A stretch of DNA of 64,000 bases from Pinus tabuliformis (GCA_031772625.1 CM062817.1:890120184-890184183), one strand, 5' to 3'. Counted from the first letter of the stretch, positions 1-12,589 are shown. Translations and numbers: made by a program. Notes: generated by a model from the letters alone, not told the origin.

Positions 1-118
1 ATCTTGGAGAACTAATGCCAAACTAGAATGTCCCATTATTCAAATTACCTAACATAGTGCATCCTTGATGCTACCTCTACTTTTTTACACATTCTATCCT
101 TGATGTGACCCTTACCTT

Positions 119-1335
119 ATGATGGAAGAGGACCCAGAGGGAAGCAGCAAGAAATTAAAGAAGAGGACCCAGAGACAAAATAACCCAGCCCCAAACCTAA
201 CGTGGACTCTTATTATCGGTTTATTGAAGGAGGCAGGGTCATACCTCAAAAATTTTCCATCCCACTGTTCTTCGAGCTTGAGAAGGAGAGGGCTAGAACT
301 CATCGATGGATGCAGATCACTAAATCAAAGGGGGTGGAAGACATTGGGCAGATGGAAGAGAAACTCAAGGAGATGGGCAAAGAGGTAAGTGGCTTGAGGG
401 GCAGAGAATCCATAATGAGAAATCAACTAGAGACAGAAAATGCATGGTTGAGGTGACAACTACAGGAAAGAGAGAATAAATTGGCATGTATGGCCAATCT
501 CTCTTTGGAAGCAATCTAGTGTAGGATGCCAGCTAAATCCTATGCTTTATACCTCAAAGAACAGTGGATGCAATTTCAGATTAAGACCCTAACACAGAGA
601 GGCACCATGCCATTTCAGGACTACGGGTAGTTTATTGATCTTTATGATCAAAGTTCACCAGAAGATAGGGCCAAAATGGCTGAGTTTTATTTACACAACA
701 TGGCCTTCACGAACATGAATGTATGGGACCCTAATGCCAAGCTAGCAGATTTACAATTAATGGCTTTGGCATCATGGATGAACCATGAGGAGTCAAGGGC
801 TGCAAAGATGAAAAGGATATTGGCAAGAGAGAAAACTGAACCTCTTCTGATCAGAGCTGAACAATCAAATCCCATGGCCCTCATTAGTACCCATAATTTG
901 ATTGCAAATGATCCTCAGCTGGCACCTAGATATCTTGCTACCCAAAAGCAAGCAATTTCACATTTTGAGGACATGTTTAGGTTGCTAGGAGATGATAGCA
1001 TACATGCTTGCCCGAGGAGATGGAACACCCTACCTTACAGCTTAAAGATAAGAGAGTATCACTCTCCTCAAAGGTTGAGAGAGGCAATAAATAGGACACC
1101 TATGTATAAGCAATCTATGCAAAGGTTGAAGGTCAATTAGATTGGCCTAAAACTCAGTCCACCACTACTCTTAGGGATACTAGAAGGGAGAAAGGAAGAA
1201 GAAGAGTAGAGGCAGTGGGAGGAGGTACAAAAGAAAGCTTGCTTCTATGAACAAGAAGAGGAGACCATAGAAGAAGCATGGGATGTCAGAGAGGCCACTA
1301 GAGCCATGAAAGATATGGATATTGATTAAGTTGCT
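119..1335 (+). pseudogene. Degenerate coiled-coil ORF, function unknown
   Basis: A reading frame broken by several stops and at least one frameshift can be followed from about 119 to 1335. The early part (202-456) is rich in Glu, Lys and Arg with heptad-like spacing (QITKSKGVEDIGQMEEKLKE) and looks like a coiled coil. The longest open piece is 676-1140 (154 codons), with a mixed helical composition and no motif I recognise. The last part is acidic and ends close to a purine-rich run and a candidate LTR, so the likeliest origin is the internal ORF of a non-autonomous LTR element. No reverse transcriptase, zinc knuckle or protease motif is seen. A decayed plant gene cannot be excluded. The start is not defined because the 5' part may lie outside the window. 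Confidence 0.4.
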
Positions 1336-1369
1336 TAGAGGATGAGCAACACTTTTAGTAGGGGCGTGA

Positions 1370-3470
1370 TGATGAGCCTCATCATTGGGTAACTATATGG
1401 GCCTTAATTCACCTCCTAGCTTAGTCAAACCAACTTTTCTCATAACTTATTACATGTTTTTTATTATATTTTGTTTATGAGGTGAGCTAGAGTTGGATAT
1501 TATGCTTTGTGGACTAATATGCATTGAATGCAGGATTAAAGGAGAAAATCAAGGGATTTTGGCAAAGACTAAGGTCAAAACTCGAATGGGACAAGGGAGA
1601 GGGATTTTAGGAGGTAAATCCTCCTCATTTACTACTCCTCCATTCGAATATTCCTCCTTTCATCATATCAACTCAGAGTGAAAACAATGAAATCATGAGG
1701 ACTAGAAGGCAGCTGAGCAAGTGAGAGACAAAGCACCAATTTATCTCGAGTTTGGGAGCTGAGCCTCCCTAATTTTAAGGAATTTGTTGGCGACTTTAGA
1801 TGTATAAGTAGAGAGGCATAGGACTTCAGTAGGATTCGGATTTTGATTGTAAAACTCTAAGCTATTTTCGAGTTGCAAGACTGTGAAAGTTCTATTGATG
1901 TAATTTGTTGTTTTGGTAATAAGAATGAGTTTTGTTTGAGCCAACACTGAGTTAACTCAGAGGGCTGAAGCTCTTGGGTTAGGGCCCAACTCTAGCAGCC
2001 AAGGCTCCTCTTTATTGTACATGTATGTTTGGTGTAGTTTCATAGCTTCATTGTTCATTTGCTTTTTAGATGCATTTCCATTACAAGTAGTGTAGATTAG
2101 ATTGGTTGTTTAATAGTTTGCTTCCATTTGTGCCTTATTTCAAGTAGCAGGTTAGCAGGGATAAAAAGGATCACCACAAGGTTGTCAGCAAGTGTCTCGG
2201 CCTCACTTCCTCCCTCCGGGATCATGACTTGAGGAAGGGACCCTCAAGCAACCCCAAAAACAAAAATTTCTAGTTCTTTTATGAGCTTTGGAGTTTGTTG
2301 TATTTAATTTAGTATTTGGTTAGTCTTGCAAGGTAAATTTCCATTGTTATCTTTTCCATCTCCATTTCTGCAATAGATCTCATTCATGCTTTCATTCCTT
2401 TCAACAACTTTCTTCATGCATAGTATAGGCAGTTGATTCATTAATTCTGCTTTTCTAGTTTATGAAAATGTATCTTGTTGCATAGCCTTTTCGAAGACAC
2501 ACATGTTTCATGCAAAGCAGGTGCTTCAGGAGGAGACTAAGACTTCAAAGGAAGTATCCACCTTCCACTTCATCCACCTTAGCCATCTCTTGTTTTCACC
2601 ATCAACTTCACTAATTTTTCATCATTTTTCATAGAAATTCTCTCAAGCACATTGAGCGAATCCAACCATCTACTATCTTGGATATTGACTTCTGAGTGAT
2701 CCTAGACCTTCTCCCACTCCATTCCACCCATCACACACCTTTCCTAGGCCTCCCATCACCTCCAACACCTCACATTTCTCTCTCGGTTGTATCTTGTAGC
2801 TTTCCTGTAATTCCTACAGGATCATCCTGTAGGTTTCTAGTACATCTTGTAGGTTTGCCTGAAACGACCTGTTTTGAGGTCGAATTGATGGAAAACCTCT
2901 AGGAAGTCACCAAAATCCTCCCAGGGGTCCTCCACACCATCCAACCATTTGACAACCCTTCCAGCCATCCTCAAACATCCGTAATTCACCTGTCACATCT
3001 ACAAGAACAATTAGTTTGCATACTTGATTTTGCATAAAAAGACCAAAAAAAGCAAAAACAAATTTAGTTTAGTCTCTTTAATTGCACATTAGTGTTTTTG
3101 ATGCTTCTTACTTCTACAACTTAGATAGTAGCATTTGTTTCATGTTGATTTAGCATTTCTGCGTAGCATAGCTTCTTAAATGGTTAATTAGGGAATGGTG
3201 TGATTTAGCATTACATGTCGACCTTCTACATTATTGCAGTAGAGTAACTCCCTTAAAAGTAGATTTACCTTTCTTCCATCAAAGAATCAAGCTTCTTCTG
3301 ACTCCATAGCAGTCTGGCTTGGAACCCTAGTGGTCTCTCGCCAGCTGAACAGTGACAACAGGCAGAACCATCACTTTTACTCGTGCATACAGAATTTTCA
3401 CCCAAGTTTGTACAAACCCCGGGTTGATAAGTAAACCTGGTAGCCCAGGAGTTGCAACATCCTTGCTACA
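1370..3470 (+). repeat. Candidate 3' LTR of an unidentified element
   Basis: A purine-rich stretch (about 1357-1366, AGTAGGGGCG) is followed by TGATGAGCCTCATCA, a small palindrome of the kind that can open an LTR. A TATA-like TATAAG lies at 1803-1808, and about 110 bases on comes an AATAAGAATGAG stretch as in an R region. A possible end is TTGCTACA at 3470, just before ACTGGCGCTCATCACC. No second copy lies in the window, so the LTR assignment rests on layout only. No gene is seen in this stretch; the short ORFs inside it have no recognisable features. Confidence 0.3.
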
Positions 3471-3489
3471 ATACTGGCGCTCATCACCT

Positions 3490-3788
3490 TCCACTAGTTC
3501 CTCCAACAGTTGGAACTAGTTTAACTAAAAACAACGCGAGATAACTAACCTTGATTGCTACAAATTAGTAATCACACATGCTTAACTGAACTCTAACTCT
3601 TCCAACTTGAATTTATTGAGTAAATCGGGTGAAACATGTCATGTCACACAAGTTAATTGCATACAAGTTGTCTTCTAATGTGGAAATTCAAATTTTCTCA
3701 ATTTAATAAAGGCAAAATCAAATTGAGAATTTCTTTCTGCATTTTTTAGCACATGCTTCTAAATTCAAAATGTAACTAAAATATTTTG
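3490..3788 (-). pseudogene. LINE RNase H tail, separated by element A
   Basis: Joining 9862 to 3788 (one TSD copy counted) continues the reading frame as WANKIF, followed after a stop by LHFEFR, KMQKEI and, with a frameshift near 3655, HIREDNLYA. The last block matches the REdN..AD..SK motif that closes plant LINE RNase H domains. It gives direct support that A inserted into a LINE already present. The end near 3490 is approximate. Confidence 0.6.
3784..3788. other. Target site duplication of element A (left), TTTTG
   Basis: Identical to 9857-9861. It flanks the outer LTR ends and lies in RNase H codons of the LINE. Confidence 0.85.
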
Positions 3789-5915
3789 TGGAATATCCCT
3801 GGTGAAAATTGCATGTAATAAAAGTTAATAAAGGTAAAAACAATAACCACCATTTATGGGACACTTATTCCAATATGAATGTTGGGCAAGGCATCCTAGT
3901 ATGTGTGTTCATTTGGTTTATTATGGCTAAGGAAATTGACAAAGGCAATGGCTAAGGATTTGGAAAGGCAAAATGGAATTTTTGGCACATTTATTTATGA
4001 AAATAATGGAAATCTGGAGAAAAGGAAGGTGAAATATCACAAGTTTCATGTGAGGAGGAAAAGGAAGGAAAATCATGGAAAATGAAGAAAATAGAGGCCT
4101 AATTGATAAAAAGGCTTCTGACGATCAGTTGGTACCTTTTGTCAGTTCACTTTTGAAGCTCTCTCATTATTCTCTCTCTCTCTCTCTCTTGGACACTTAG
4201 AGTTTTCTTGGATCACTTTAGCATTGGATCAAGAAAGGCAAAGAAGGCAAGAGGAAGGGAGTAAGCAAGGAAGAGCAGGATCAAGAAGCTACAACAATAT
4301 TTTTTGTAGGTATCGATTTGCATGTGTTTTCCTTGATATATTTGGCATGCATGGTAGTACATGTGGTTCTTTGTTGTTATGGCATGGGTTTTTCCAGGTG
4401 TGACAATGTTTCAGCCTAGCCTTGCCATTTCCGGATAGCCATGGTGTGATGGGGTTCTCATGTTTTGGTTGAGCTGGATTGTCGGATGGATTCGAAGCTT
4501 AGTGAGGTGGATCTTCGAATGATAGAACACATGGCCTAGTAACCCTTGAACTGGACTATGGGTTATGGTAAAGCCGAATTTTTTGTTGCCTCAATGTGCA
4601 TATGAATCCTCAACCAGTGAATGGCGGGATATACGGTAAATCCTAGAGGTGGTTTCCCTTGATTAGGCATAGGAATCCTTGCAAGTGAATGGTGGGATAT
4701 ATGGTAAATCTTAGAGGGTGGTGTCTCGGTTTAAGACCTAGTGATCCTTGGATCGGACTATGGATTACAGTAAAGCCTAAGAGACTAGGAGACATGAAAA
4801 TTCCTCACAGTGTAGGTGGAGAAATCTGGTGGAATCCATGTTTGTTTTGGCCTAGTGATCTAGTATAGATCATGGAAAAGCTTGTCATTACATGTTTATT
4901 ATGTTAGCCTAGTGATTTGGGATGGATTATGGTAAAGCCTGGTTTCTATTGAATAGGGTGAGATGGTTTAGCCTCAGGATGCTCTGGTTGGTTATTTTGG
5001 TTTGAGTCACAAATTCATGCTTGAAATATGGAATAGGGGTGAATGGATGTAGAGAGAATTGGCTCAATCATTCTATGGTTGGGTGGAACGTGGTAGTCCC
5101 ATGTCGGGTTGGCTTTTGCATCATTAATATGAGGTTATTTCTCCTTATTAATTCATGAGTACTATATTGGTTTATATGTGGATTTTATGGCTTTTGTATC
5201 CTTGATATTTATGTTGCTGTTATGTTGGTTATAAGCATGTATTATGACAATGATGATGTATGGATATCCTCATGTTTTGATTTGTAAATGAATGAACAAT
5301 GTATCTCTGACCTAATAGATGATAATGCAGCTAATGATATAAGGGAACAATTCTTCTTAGTGATTCTCATATAAGTATGAGACACCTATGCTCAGATATG
5401 TTGTTTACACCTGTAGATTACATATTGGTGATATGTTTGACAAGATGCATGTCCTGGTTAGTATAGGTCCAACCAAGTCCTTGTTCAAGTAATTCCATTT
5501 GTATCAATATTCCTCTGTTATATTTCATATCTAAAGGGATCATTTAGTTATGGGTAGTGACTTGGGCTCTGGGCATGAAAAAGTGGCTCAAATCCCAGAG
5601 ACATAGGCACAACATTGGGCAGAAAATTCCCTGGACACTGGCATACCCATGTTGTGGGAGCATCCAAAGCCTCTTGGACGCATGCATGCCCATATCAAGG
5701 GAGTGTCCTGGAGTGTAATGGTTTTAAAACTCAGTGGAACTGGGGCGATGGTTACCTAAGAGGTTGGGATGATTCCTGGGAGTCCTGTTGTCAATGTGGA
5801 AGGTCTTTATGGTGTGTTTTCATTGGTTCCACTTCCTTAAGGTGGCTTAGGAGGTCAAATCATATCATAGTAACTTCTCATCACATGTTTACACCTATTA
5901 GTTCATTACTTAGGA
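3789..5915 (+). repeat. Element A 5' LTR, 3'-truncated
   Basis: Collinear with 7701 to about 9835. It includes a CT microsatellite (about 4167-4190) ahead of the likely transcription start and a region (about 4480-4980) of imperfect repeats built on GCCTAGTGATC and GGTAAAGCC. The 3' end with the expected GGGTGTTACA is missing, and homology stops near 5915. No host gene is seen in it. Confidence 0.88.
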
Positions 5916-5978
5916 TCTTGCACATAGGTCAGAAGGATGTTAGGTATATGGAGATTGTGCACAGGTTGCAATAGAGTA

Positions 5979-6030
5979 CAGGTACATGTACAAGTAGTGG
6001 TACAGGTACAGGTACAGGTGTAGGTGCACA
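5979..6030 (+). repeat. Short GTACAG-type simple repeat
   Basis: Imperfect tandem GTACAG/GTACAT hexamers just after the deletion junction and just before the integrase reading frame. Confidence 0.7.
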
Positions 6031-6034
6031 TAAT

Positions 6035-6271
6035 GTGAACTATTGTCTTACAATAGATGGATTGGTCAAGTTTAGAGATAGGATATATGTGTCAAACAAC
6101 AGTGAGCTCAAGAAGGTGATCTTGAGGGAGTTTCATGTGAAACCATATTCAGGTCACCCAAGCTATCAAAAGACATTGACCGCAGTGAAGAAGTTTTATT
6201 ATTGGCCGAATCTGAAGAAGGATGTAGCAGATTTTGTCGCTAGGTGTTTGGATTGTCAGCCAGTGAAGTAG
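6035..6271 (+). pseudogene. Element A integrase, zinc-binding domain
   Basis: The frame reads ...REFHVKPYSGHPSYQKTL...FYYWPNLKKDVADFVARCLDC, a good HHCC zinc-binding domain of retroviral-type integrases: His, His about 5 residues on, then CLDC. In the intact family this domain follows RNase H and precedes the catalytic core; here it is the first recognisable domain because everything upstream is deleted. It ends at a stop at 6269-6271. Confidence 0.85.
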
Positions 6272-6284
6272 AATGTAAGCACCC

Positions 6285-7400
6285 AAGTGGACTGTTATAA
6301 CCTATTGTGATTCCAGAATAGAAATGGGAGGTCATTTCCATGGAATTTATCACAATATTATCGAGGACAGTGAGACAGTATGATTCCATCATGGCTGTTA
6401 TGGACAGGTTGACAAAGGTTGTGCACTTCATTCTAGTGAAGTCTACATTCTCAGCGAGTGATGTAGCACAAGTCGCCATTAGATATTTATTCAAATTGCA
6501 TGGTATTCCAAAGAAGATTGTGTCAGAATGGGATGCGACGTTCATTTCCAAGTTTTGGAAGGAGTTGTTTTCAGGATTAGGTATAGAATTGCCTTCAATA
6601 CAACCTAGCATCTACAGATAGGTGGAAAAACTGAGACGGTCAATAGGATATTGAAGGACATGTTGAGGATGTACGTGATGCATCAGCAACAAAATTGGAA
6701 AGATTATCTTCCACTGGTAGAGTTCATTTACAACAATGAGTATCAGGAATCTTTGAAGATGAGTCTGTTTGAGGCATTGTATGGACAAAGTTGTAATGCT
6801 CCCATTAGTTCGATTGATCTGGTTAATAGGGTGTTGATTGGACCAGACATGTTAGCAAAAATGGGATAGGAAATGTAGGTAATCAAGAAGAATTTTAAAG
6901 TAGCATAGGATAGGTAGAAGAGCTACGAAAATCGGAAAAGGTTTTTCAAGGAATTCTAGTTTGGGGAACAAGTGTATTTAGGAATCAAACTTAAGAAGAG
7001 ATCCTTGCGGATTGGATCAAGTGCCAAGTTGGCACCCTAGTTTGTGGACCTTTTAGGATTATTGAAAGGATTGGGCCAGTAGCCTATCAACTTGCACTGC
7101 CTTCGACAGTGAAAGTCCATGATGTTTTCCATGTGCCATTTCTTAAGAAGTATGTTAAATATGTTGATCGTGTAATTGATTGGTTTGTATTGCAGGTGGA
7201 TCTACATGGAGAATCACAGTCGGAACCTCATTGTATATTGCAGAAAAAGGTTCCCATGCTTTGGAATAGAGAAATCGAGTAGGTTAAAGTGCATTGGAAG
7301 CCCTTTGGGCCCAATGAGGCTACATGGGATATGGTGGATCAAATGCGGGCTATGTATCCTTCCTTATTTGCAGGTTGAGTGGATGTTTTGGTATGATGTT
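6285..7400 (+). pseudogene. Element A integrase core and C-terminal domain
   Basis: After a frameshift the catalytic core appears: KWEVISMEFI near 6325-6350, where consensus SMDF has its catalytic Asp replaced by Glu, then MAVMDRLTKVVHF, then IVSEWDATF, where consensus SDRD has lost its catalytic Asp. Another frameshift leads to the Glu block GGKTETVNRIL at about 6615-6650. The remainder (6651-6869, then broken pieces to 7400) matches the gypsy integrase C-terminus: YLGIKLKKRSL, a GPF-like segment, VHDVFHV, and finally a chromo-like tail KVHWKPFGPNEATWDMVDQM. Two of three DDE residues are altered, so the core is inactive even apart from its stops. Confidence 0.85.
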
Positions 7401-7686
7401 TGGTATATGTTTTGGTACATGTTTTGGTGATGTTTTAATATATGTACATATGTATATGGATGTAAATACTGCCATGAGCTATGTTATACACCTCCAATAA
7501 GCAGTATGGGTGTTATTTCATTATAGTTGTCATGTTGATATTTTATCATGTTGGTTTGCTTTCAACAGGGTGATCATTATAAATACAACATCGAGCTATG
7601 TTATAAAGCTCCATGGGAAATATGTCTTCTTTTCAGTGGTTTTGCTAAGGTATAGGTGTGGTTGAACACCGAGGATGGTGTCCCCC

Positions 7687-7697
7687 AAGGGGGAGGG
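7687..7697 (+). other. Element A polypurine tract
   Basis: AAGGGGGAGGG lies a few bases before the right LTR (7701), the expected site for plus-strand priming of an LTR retrotransposon. Confidence 0.75.
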
Positions 7698-7700
7698 TTC

Positions 7701-9856
7701 TCTAATAGCCCTAGTGAAAATTCCATGTAATAAAAGTTAATAAAGGCAAAAACAATAACCACGGTTGATGGGATACTTATTCCAAGTTGAATGTTGGGCA
7801 AGACATCCTAGTGTGGGCGTTCATTTGGTTTATTATGGCTAAGGAAATTGGCACAAGAAATGGGTGAGGCTTTGGAAATTCAAAATGACATTTTTGGCAC
7901 ATTTATTTATGAAAATAATGGAAATTATGAGAAAAGGAAGGTGAAAGGTCGCAGGTTGCATCTGAGGAGGGAAATGAAGGAAAATAATGGAAAATGAAGA
8001 AAATGGAGGCCTAATTGATAAAAAGGCTTTTTAAGATCAGTTGGTACCTTTTGTCAGTTTAGTTTTGGAGCTCTCTCATTATTCTCTCTCTCTCTGTCAC
8101 TCTTGGACACTTAGAGTTTTCTTGGAGCACTTTGGCACTGGATCAAGAAAGGCAAAGAAGGCAAGAGGAAGGAAGGAGCAAGCAAGGAAAAGCAGGATCA
8201 AGTAGCTACAACAATATTCTTTGTAGGTATCGATTTGCATGTGTGTTTTCCTTGCTAGATTTGGCATGCATGGTAGTGAATGTGGTTCTTTGTTGTTATG
8301 GCATGGGTTTTGCCAGGTGTGACTGTGTTTTCACCCTAGCCTTGCCATTTCCACATAGTCATGGTGTGATGGGGTTCTCATGTTTTGGTTGAGCTAGATT
8401 GTTGGATGGATTCAAAGCTTAGTGAGGTGGATCTCTGAATGATAGAACACATGTACTAGTAACCCCTAAATCAGACTGTGGGTTGCGGTAAATTTAGATT
8501 TGGTGTTGCCTCGATGGGCCCAGGAATCCTCGACCGATGAATGAAGGGATATGTAGTGAATCCTATAGGTGGTTTCCCTTGATTAGGCCTAGGAATCCTT
8601 GCCAGTGAATGGAGGGATATACGATAAATACTAGAGGGTGGTGTCTCAGTTTAGGGCCTAGTGATCCCTAGATCAAATGGTGGATTACGGTATGCCTGAG
8701 AGACTAGGAGACCCGAAAATTCCTCACAGTGTAGGTGGAGAAATCTAGTGGAATCCATGCTTATTTTGGCCTAGTGATCTAGTGGAGATCATGGTAAAGC
8801 CTATCATTACATTTTTATTGTGTTGGCCTAGTGATCCAAGATGGATGACGGTAAAGCCTAGTTTATATTGATGAGGGTGAGGTGGTTTAGCCTCAGGATG
8901 CCCTGGTTGGTTCTTTTGGTTCGAGTCCCACATTCATGCTTGGAATATGGAATGGGGGTGAATGGCTGAAGAGAGAATTGGCTCAGCGATTCTATGGTTA
9001 GGTGGAATGTGGTAGTCCCATCAAGGGTTGGCTTTTGCATCATTAATATGAAGTTATTTCTCCTTTTAATTCATGAGTATTATATTGGTTTATATGTGGA
9101 TTCTATGGTTGATGTATACTTGATATTTTTGTTGTTATTATGATGGTTATAAGCATGTATTATGACAGTGATGATGTATGTCTCTCCTCATGTTTTGATT
9201 TGTAAATGAATGAACAATGTATCTATGACATAATAGATGATAATGTAGCTAATGATATAAGGGAGCAATGCTTCTTAGTGATTCTCAGATAAGTATGAGA
9301 CCCCTATGCTTAGATCGATTGTTTACTCATGTAGATTACATATTTGTGATATGTTTGATGAAATGCATGTCATGGTTAGTAGGGGTCCAGTCAAGTCCTT
9401 GTTCAAGTAATTTCATTTATATCATTATTCCATTGTTATATTTCATATCTGAATGTGTCATTTAGTTCTGGGAAGTGACCTGGGATCTTGGCCTAAAAAA
9501 GTGGCTCAAATATCGAGGATGCAGGCACAACACTTGGCAGAAAAGTCCTTGGATGCTGGCATACCAATGTTGCAGGAGTGTCCAAAGCCTCTTGGATGCA
9601 TGCATGCACATATCAAGGGAGCGTTCGGGAGTGTAATGGTCTAAAAACTCACTGGGACCTACGGGATGGTTACTTGAGAGGTTGGGATGGTTCTTGGGAG
9701 TCCTGTTGCTAATGTGGAAGGTTTGTATGGTGCGTTTATGTCGGTTCCACTTCCTTGAGGTGACTTAGGAGGTTGAATCATATCATAGTAATTTCTCGTC
9801 ACATGTTTACTCCGGTTGGCCGATTACTTTGGTATATGTGGGCGGAGGGTGTTACA
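7701..9856 (+). repeat. Element A 3' LTR
   Basis: A complete LTR of 2156 bp. It begins TCTAATAGCCC (expected TG...), ends GGGTGTTACA and is followed by the TSD TTTTG. It is collinear with 3789-5915 and, with an interruption, with 50380-54643. Visible substitutions and small indels against the left LTR show an old insertion. Confidence 0.9.
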
Positions 9857-9861
9857 TTTTG
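9857..9861. other. Target site duplication of element A (right), TTTTG
   Basis: Matches 3784-3788 exactly. The next bases resume the LINE RNase H on the minus strand. Confidence 0.85.
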
Positions 9862-10957
9862 TTCGCCCAATCTACAGTTGTCTTAGAATCTCCGAAATTA
9901 TAATCTTCTTTAAATTCTCCATTCTGGATAAATACAAGAGACCCCAAAGTCTAATAAATATTTCCTTTTCAATAATGCCCTTCCCTAACCCCAATTTAAT
10001 TAAAAAATTTAGAAGGATAAAGATAAAGGGTCATCCCTACTCCACATTAACCTTGAGAACATGCTCCATCAAAAAGTACATAAGGAAAACTTTCTTTATG
10101 TTGAAGATCTTGTACTTGCGTTACTTTCATTGTCTTCTTTAGCTTAATTTGTTCCAAAAATGCACTGCTAATTTTGTGAGCTTGCAATGTAAATTTAATA
10201 TAAGCATTCTAAAATAAAATTTTATTTCTAGAAATCCATAATCCCCATAAAACAAATAAAGGAAGGAATTTGAACTTGGAACCTACAAAGCTTTTTATCC
10301 AAAGCCAAAGACTTTCTTCCACTGTAAAGCCCTACAAATTTCCCAAACAATTCAGCTCATTCTTCACGTGTTTCTAAATAAATTTTGTGATAGGAAAATG
10401 TATAAAAAGGTGGGGAATGTTTTCTTCTTGTCTCTTACACAACATACATATGTTGGGCCCATTCCATCCTCTCTTTCTACAAACATCCCACGTCATAATT
10501 TTGTTTGAAAATATAAGCCACATAAAAAGCCTAACTTTAAGTTTTCCTTGGCTTTTCCATATAAATTTTTTCTACCAAGGAGCTCTCTACTGCATAGAGG
10601 TATCCAAAATAGCTTGATATGTTAATGTGGTTGTAATGTCTCATGTCTGTAAATTATAAGACCAAACCACTCTATGATTAACATGTTCCCGTAATATAAA
10701 CCCAGAGAATTTAACCATATAAATATAATTCTCCCATTCTACTTGCATGGCTCATCAAATCCTAAACTTACTACATGTATCCAAGTTTTAGAATTCGAGA
10801 CACAATCATGTTGAACCGAAGCATCGGCTAATGTAAACATCTGTTTTTTATGAAGGAAAGACAATAAACCTTAATACAAACTGAATTGTCCTTTTCCTCC
10901 TATCCAAGGATCCCTTCCAAGTAATACTTGATGCCCTGATCCCACATGCCATGCAAT
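9862..10957 (-). pseudogene. LINE zf-RVT and RNase H domains (upstream part)
   Basis: After the RT thumb, the minus strand shows VGSGHQVLLGRDPWIGG, then the zf-RVT signature CRKRGWNGPNICMLC with EENIPHLF (about 10500-10400). An RNase H domain follows: FDGAC...CGVGM near 10075-10040 (the DG of the first catalytic Asp) and FGDSKTTVDWANK ending at 9862. The domain is cut at its GDS...WAN block by element A and continues at 3788. RNase H domains of this kind are known in plant L1 ORF2 proteins. Several stops are present. Confidence 0.8.
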
Positions 10958-12586
10958 TCAACTCTCAACCTTATTTAATACTTGGACTAGATTTGACCAA
11001 ATAATGGAGGATCCCTTAACACATTTACACTCTAACCTAAGCCAATCCACCATGGAGTCATGTTTAATATATTTTGTAAAAATGATTTCATTCCACAACC
11101 CAGGATAGAAAATAGCTCGCCAATAGCTCTCTGTTGCCAATGCATCACCAAATATAACTAGATCATGAAAACCCCATCCACCAAAACACTTAGGTGTTGA
11201 TATTTTTCTCCATTTAACCAATGCATTAAATTTTTTGGAATTTTTACCTACCCATAGAAATCTTTTGCATATTTTTTGAAGACCTCTAAGAACACTTCTA
11301 GGAATTCTCAACAAGGTCATCCAGTAAACAGGGATGGTCTCTGAAACTGATTTCACTAGGATCCATCTACCCTCATGGGACAACCATCAGTTGCACTAAA
11401 AACCAATTCTATCCTCCATGTTTTTAATCAACCACGGCCAACCCGCTACTCGATAACCATTGGGTTTAAGGTAAAAATAAAAATATTTAAACCCTTCATC
11501 CAAAAGATGAAAATTATAAGGTACAACTAATTTAAGAAGTTTTGTTCTTTCTTGATCAATATTGGAAGACATATAAAAATAATTATTTTTGTTGACTAGC
11601 ATATCGGACGCATTACAAAAAAAAAATAGGATCACCTACATAATTCTCTATTCCCCTATCATTGCTAAGCCAAACAAAAGCACACAATCTATAAAGAGTA
11701 GATGAGTAAGTGAGCAGTGCACTAAAAGGTACACCTTTGATATATCTATTGTTTTCAACTTTTATAATAGTAAATTGAGTCCCTCAATAATCAGAATGAA
11801 GAGAAGCAGAGATAATGGACATCCCTACCTACACCTTGTGAAGCTTTGGAAAGTTGAGAAGGTATACCATTTGTCAGAATTGCAAAGTTCGTCAACGAAA
11901 CACAACCTGTAATTGAATTCATAACATTAAAATCCAAACTAATTTGAATCATAATTAAACTGAGAAAAAAACAATTAATTTTTTCATACGCCTTCTATAA
12001 ATCTACCTTGAAAACAACTGCAGGGATCTTATTTGTTTTAATCAAATGTATAGCCTTTCGTGCCACCCCTAAAGCATCATGAATCAACCTATTTGAAAGG
12101 AATCCAAACTTAATATTACAAATGTGACTTGAAATCCCCTCCTTAATTATATTTTCAATTACCTTTGCAATTGTCTTGTAGATTACATTGCAAAGAGAAA
12201 TCAGGGGAAAATCCTCAAAGGATTTGAGTCTATATCTCTTAGGAATTAAAGTTAGAAATGTGGAACTCAAACTAGAAAAGATGTCCCCTTCTTCCTAGAC
12301 TCTTCAACCACCTTTAATATGTCTTCTCCCATAAGCTAAAAAAATGCAAGTGTAAATCCATAATCCACCCTTCCAGACTTGGAATTTTGTCCCTTTGCAT
12401 TTTGGCTATTATCAACCTAATCTCTTCTAGGTCCACCTGTCTACTCATTCAAATTGATTCATTTTCAAAAGAGAATCAAGGAAAAAGTTTGATTACTTCC
12501 ATATGTTCCCTTATGTTGAATTCCCCAAGATCCTGAAATAGTTTTAAGAAATATCTTACCCCTTATTCAACAATCTCTTCTTGCTT
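10958..12586 (-). pseudogene. LINE reverse transcriptase, degenerate
   Basis: The minus strand at 12270-11995 reads STFLTLIPKR...PLISLCNVIYKTIAKVI...FKVDL, the fingers/palm start of L1-type RTs, with the first catalytic Asp in the KVDL block. After frameshifts it continues through an NGIPSQ..KASQG block and a damaged [FY]xDD region near 11700, where the DD is not visible. The segments at 11635-11396 and 11383-10958 (LKPNGYRVA; SHEGRWILVKSV; FLWVGK; GGWGFHDL) match the conserved thumb and post-RT region of plant LINEs. Loss of the catalytic pair and numerous stops make it a clear fossil. Confidence 0.85.
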
Positions 12587-12589
12587 TTA

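Larger units (their letters stand above)
3789..9856 (+). mobile_element. Element A: internally deleted Ty3/gypsy retrotransposon
   Basis: Two long direct repeats (3789 to about 5915 and 7701-9856) bracket a short internal region holding only integrase. A 5-bp target duplication TTTTG occurs at 3784-3788 and 9857-9861. LTR ends are TGGAATA... (left), TCTAATA... (right) and ...GTTACA. The primer site, gag, protease, RT and RNase H are missing: left LTR homology stops near 5915 and the sequence passes directly to the region before integrase, so one large deletion also removed the last ~40 bases of the left LTR. The integrase order and GPF-like tail fit Ty3/gypsy. Confidence 0.9.
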
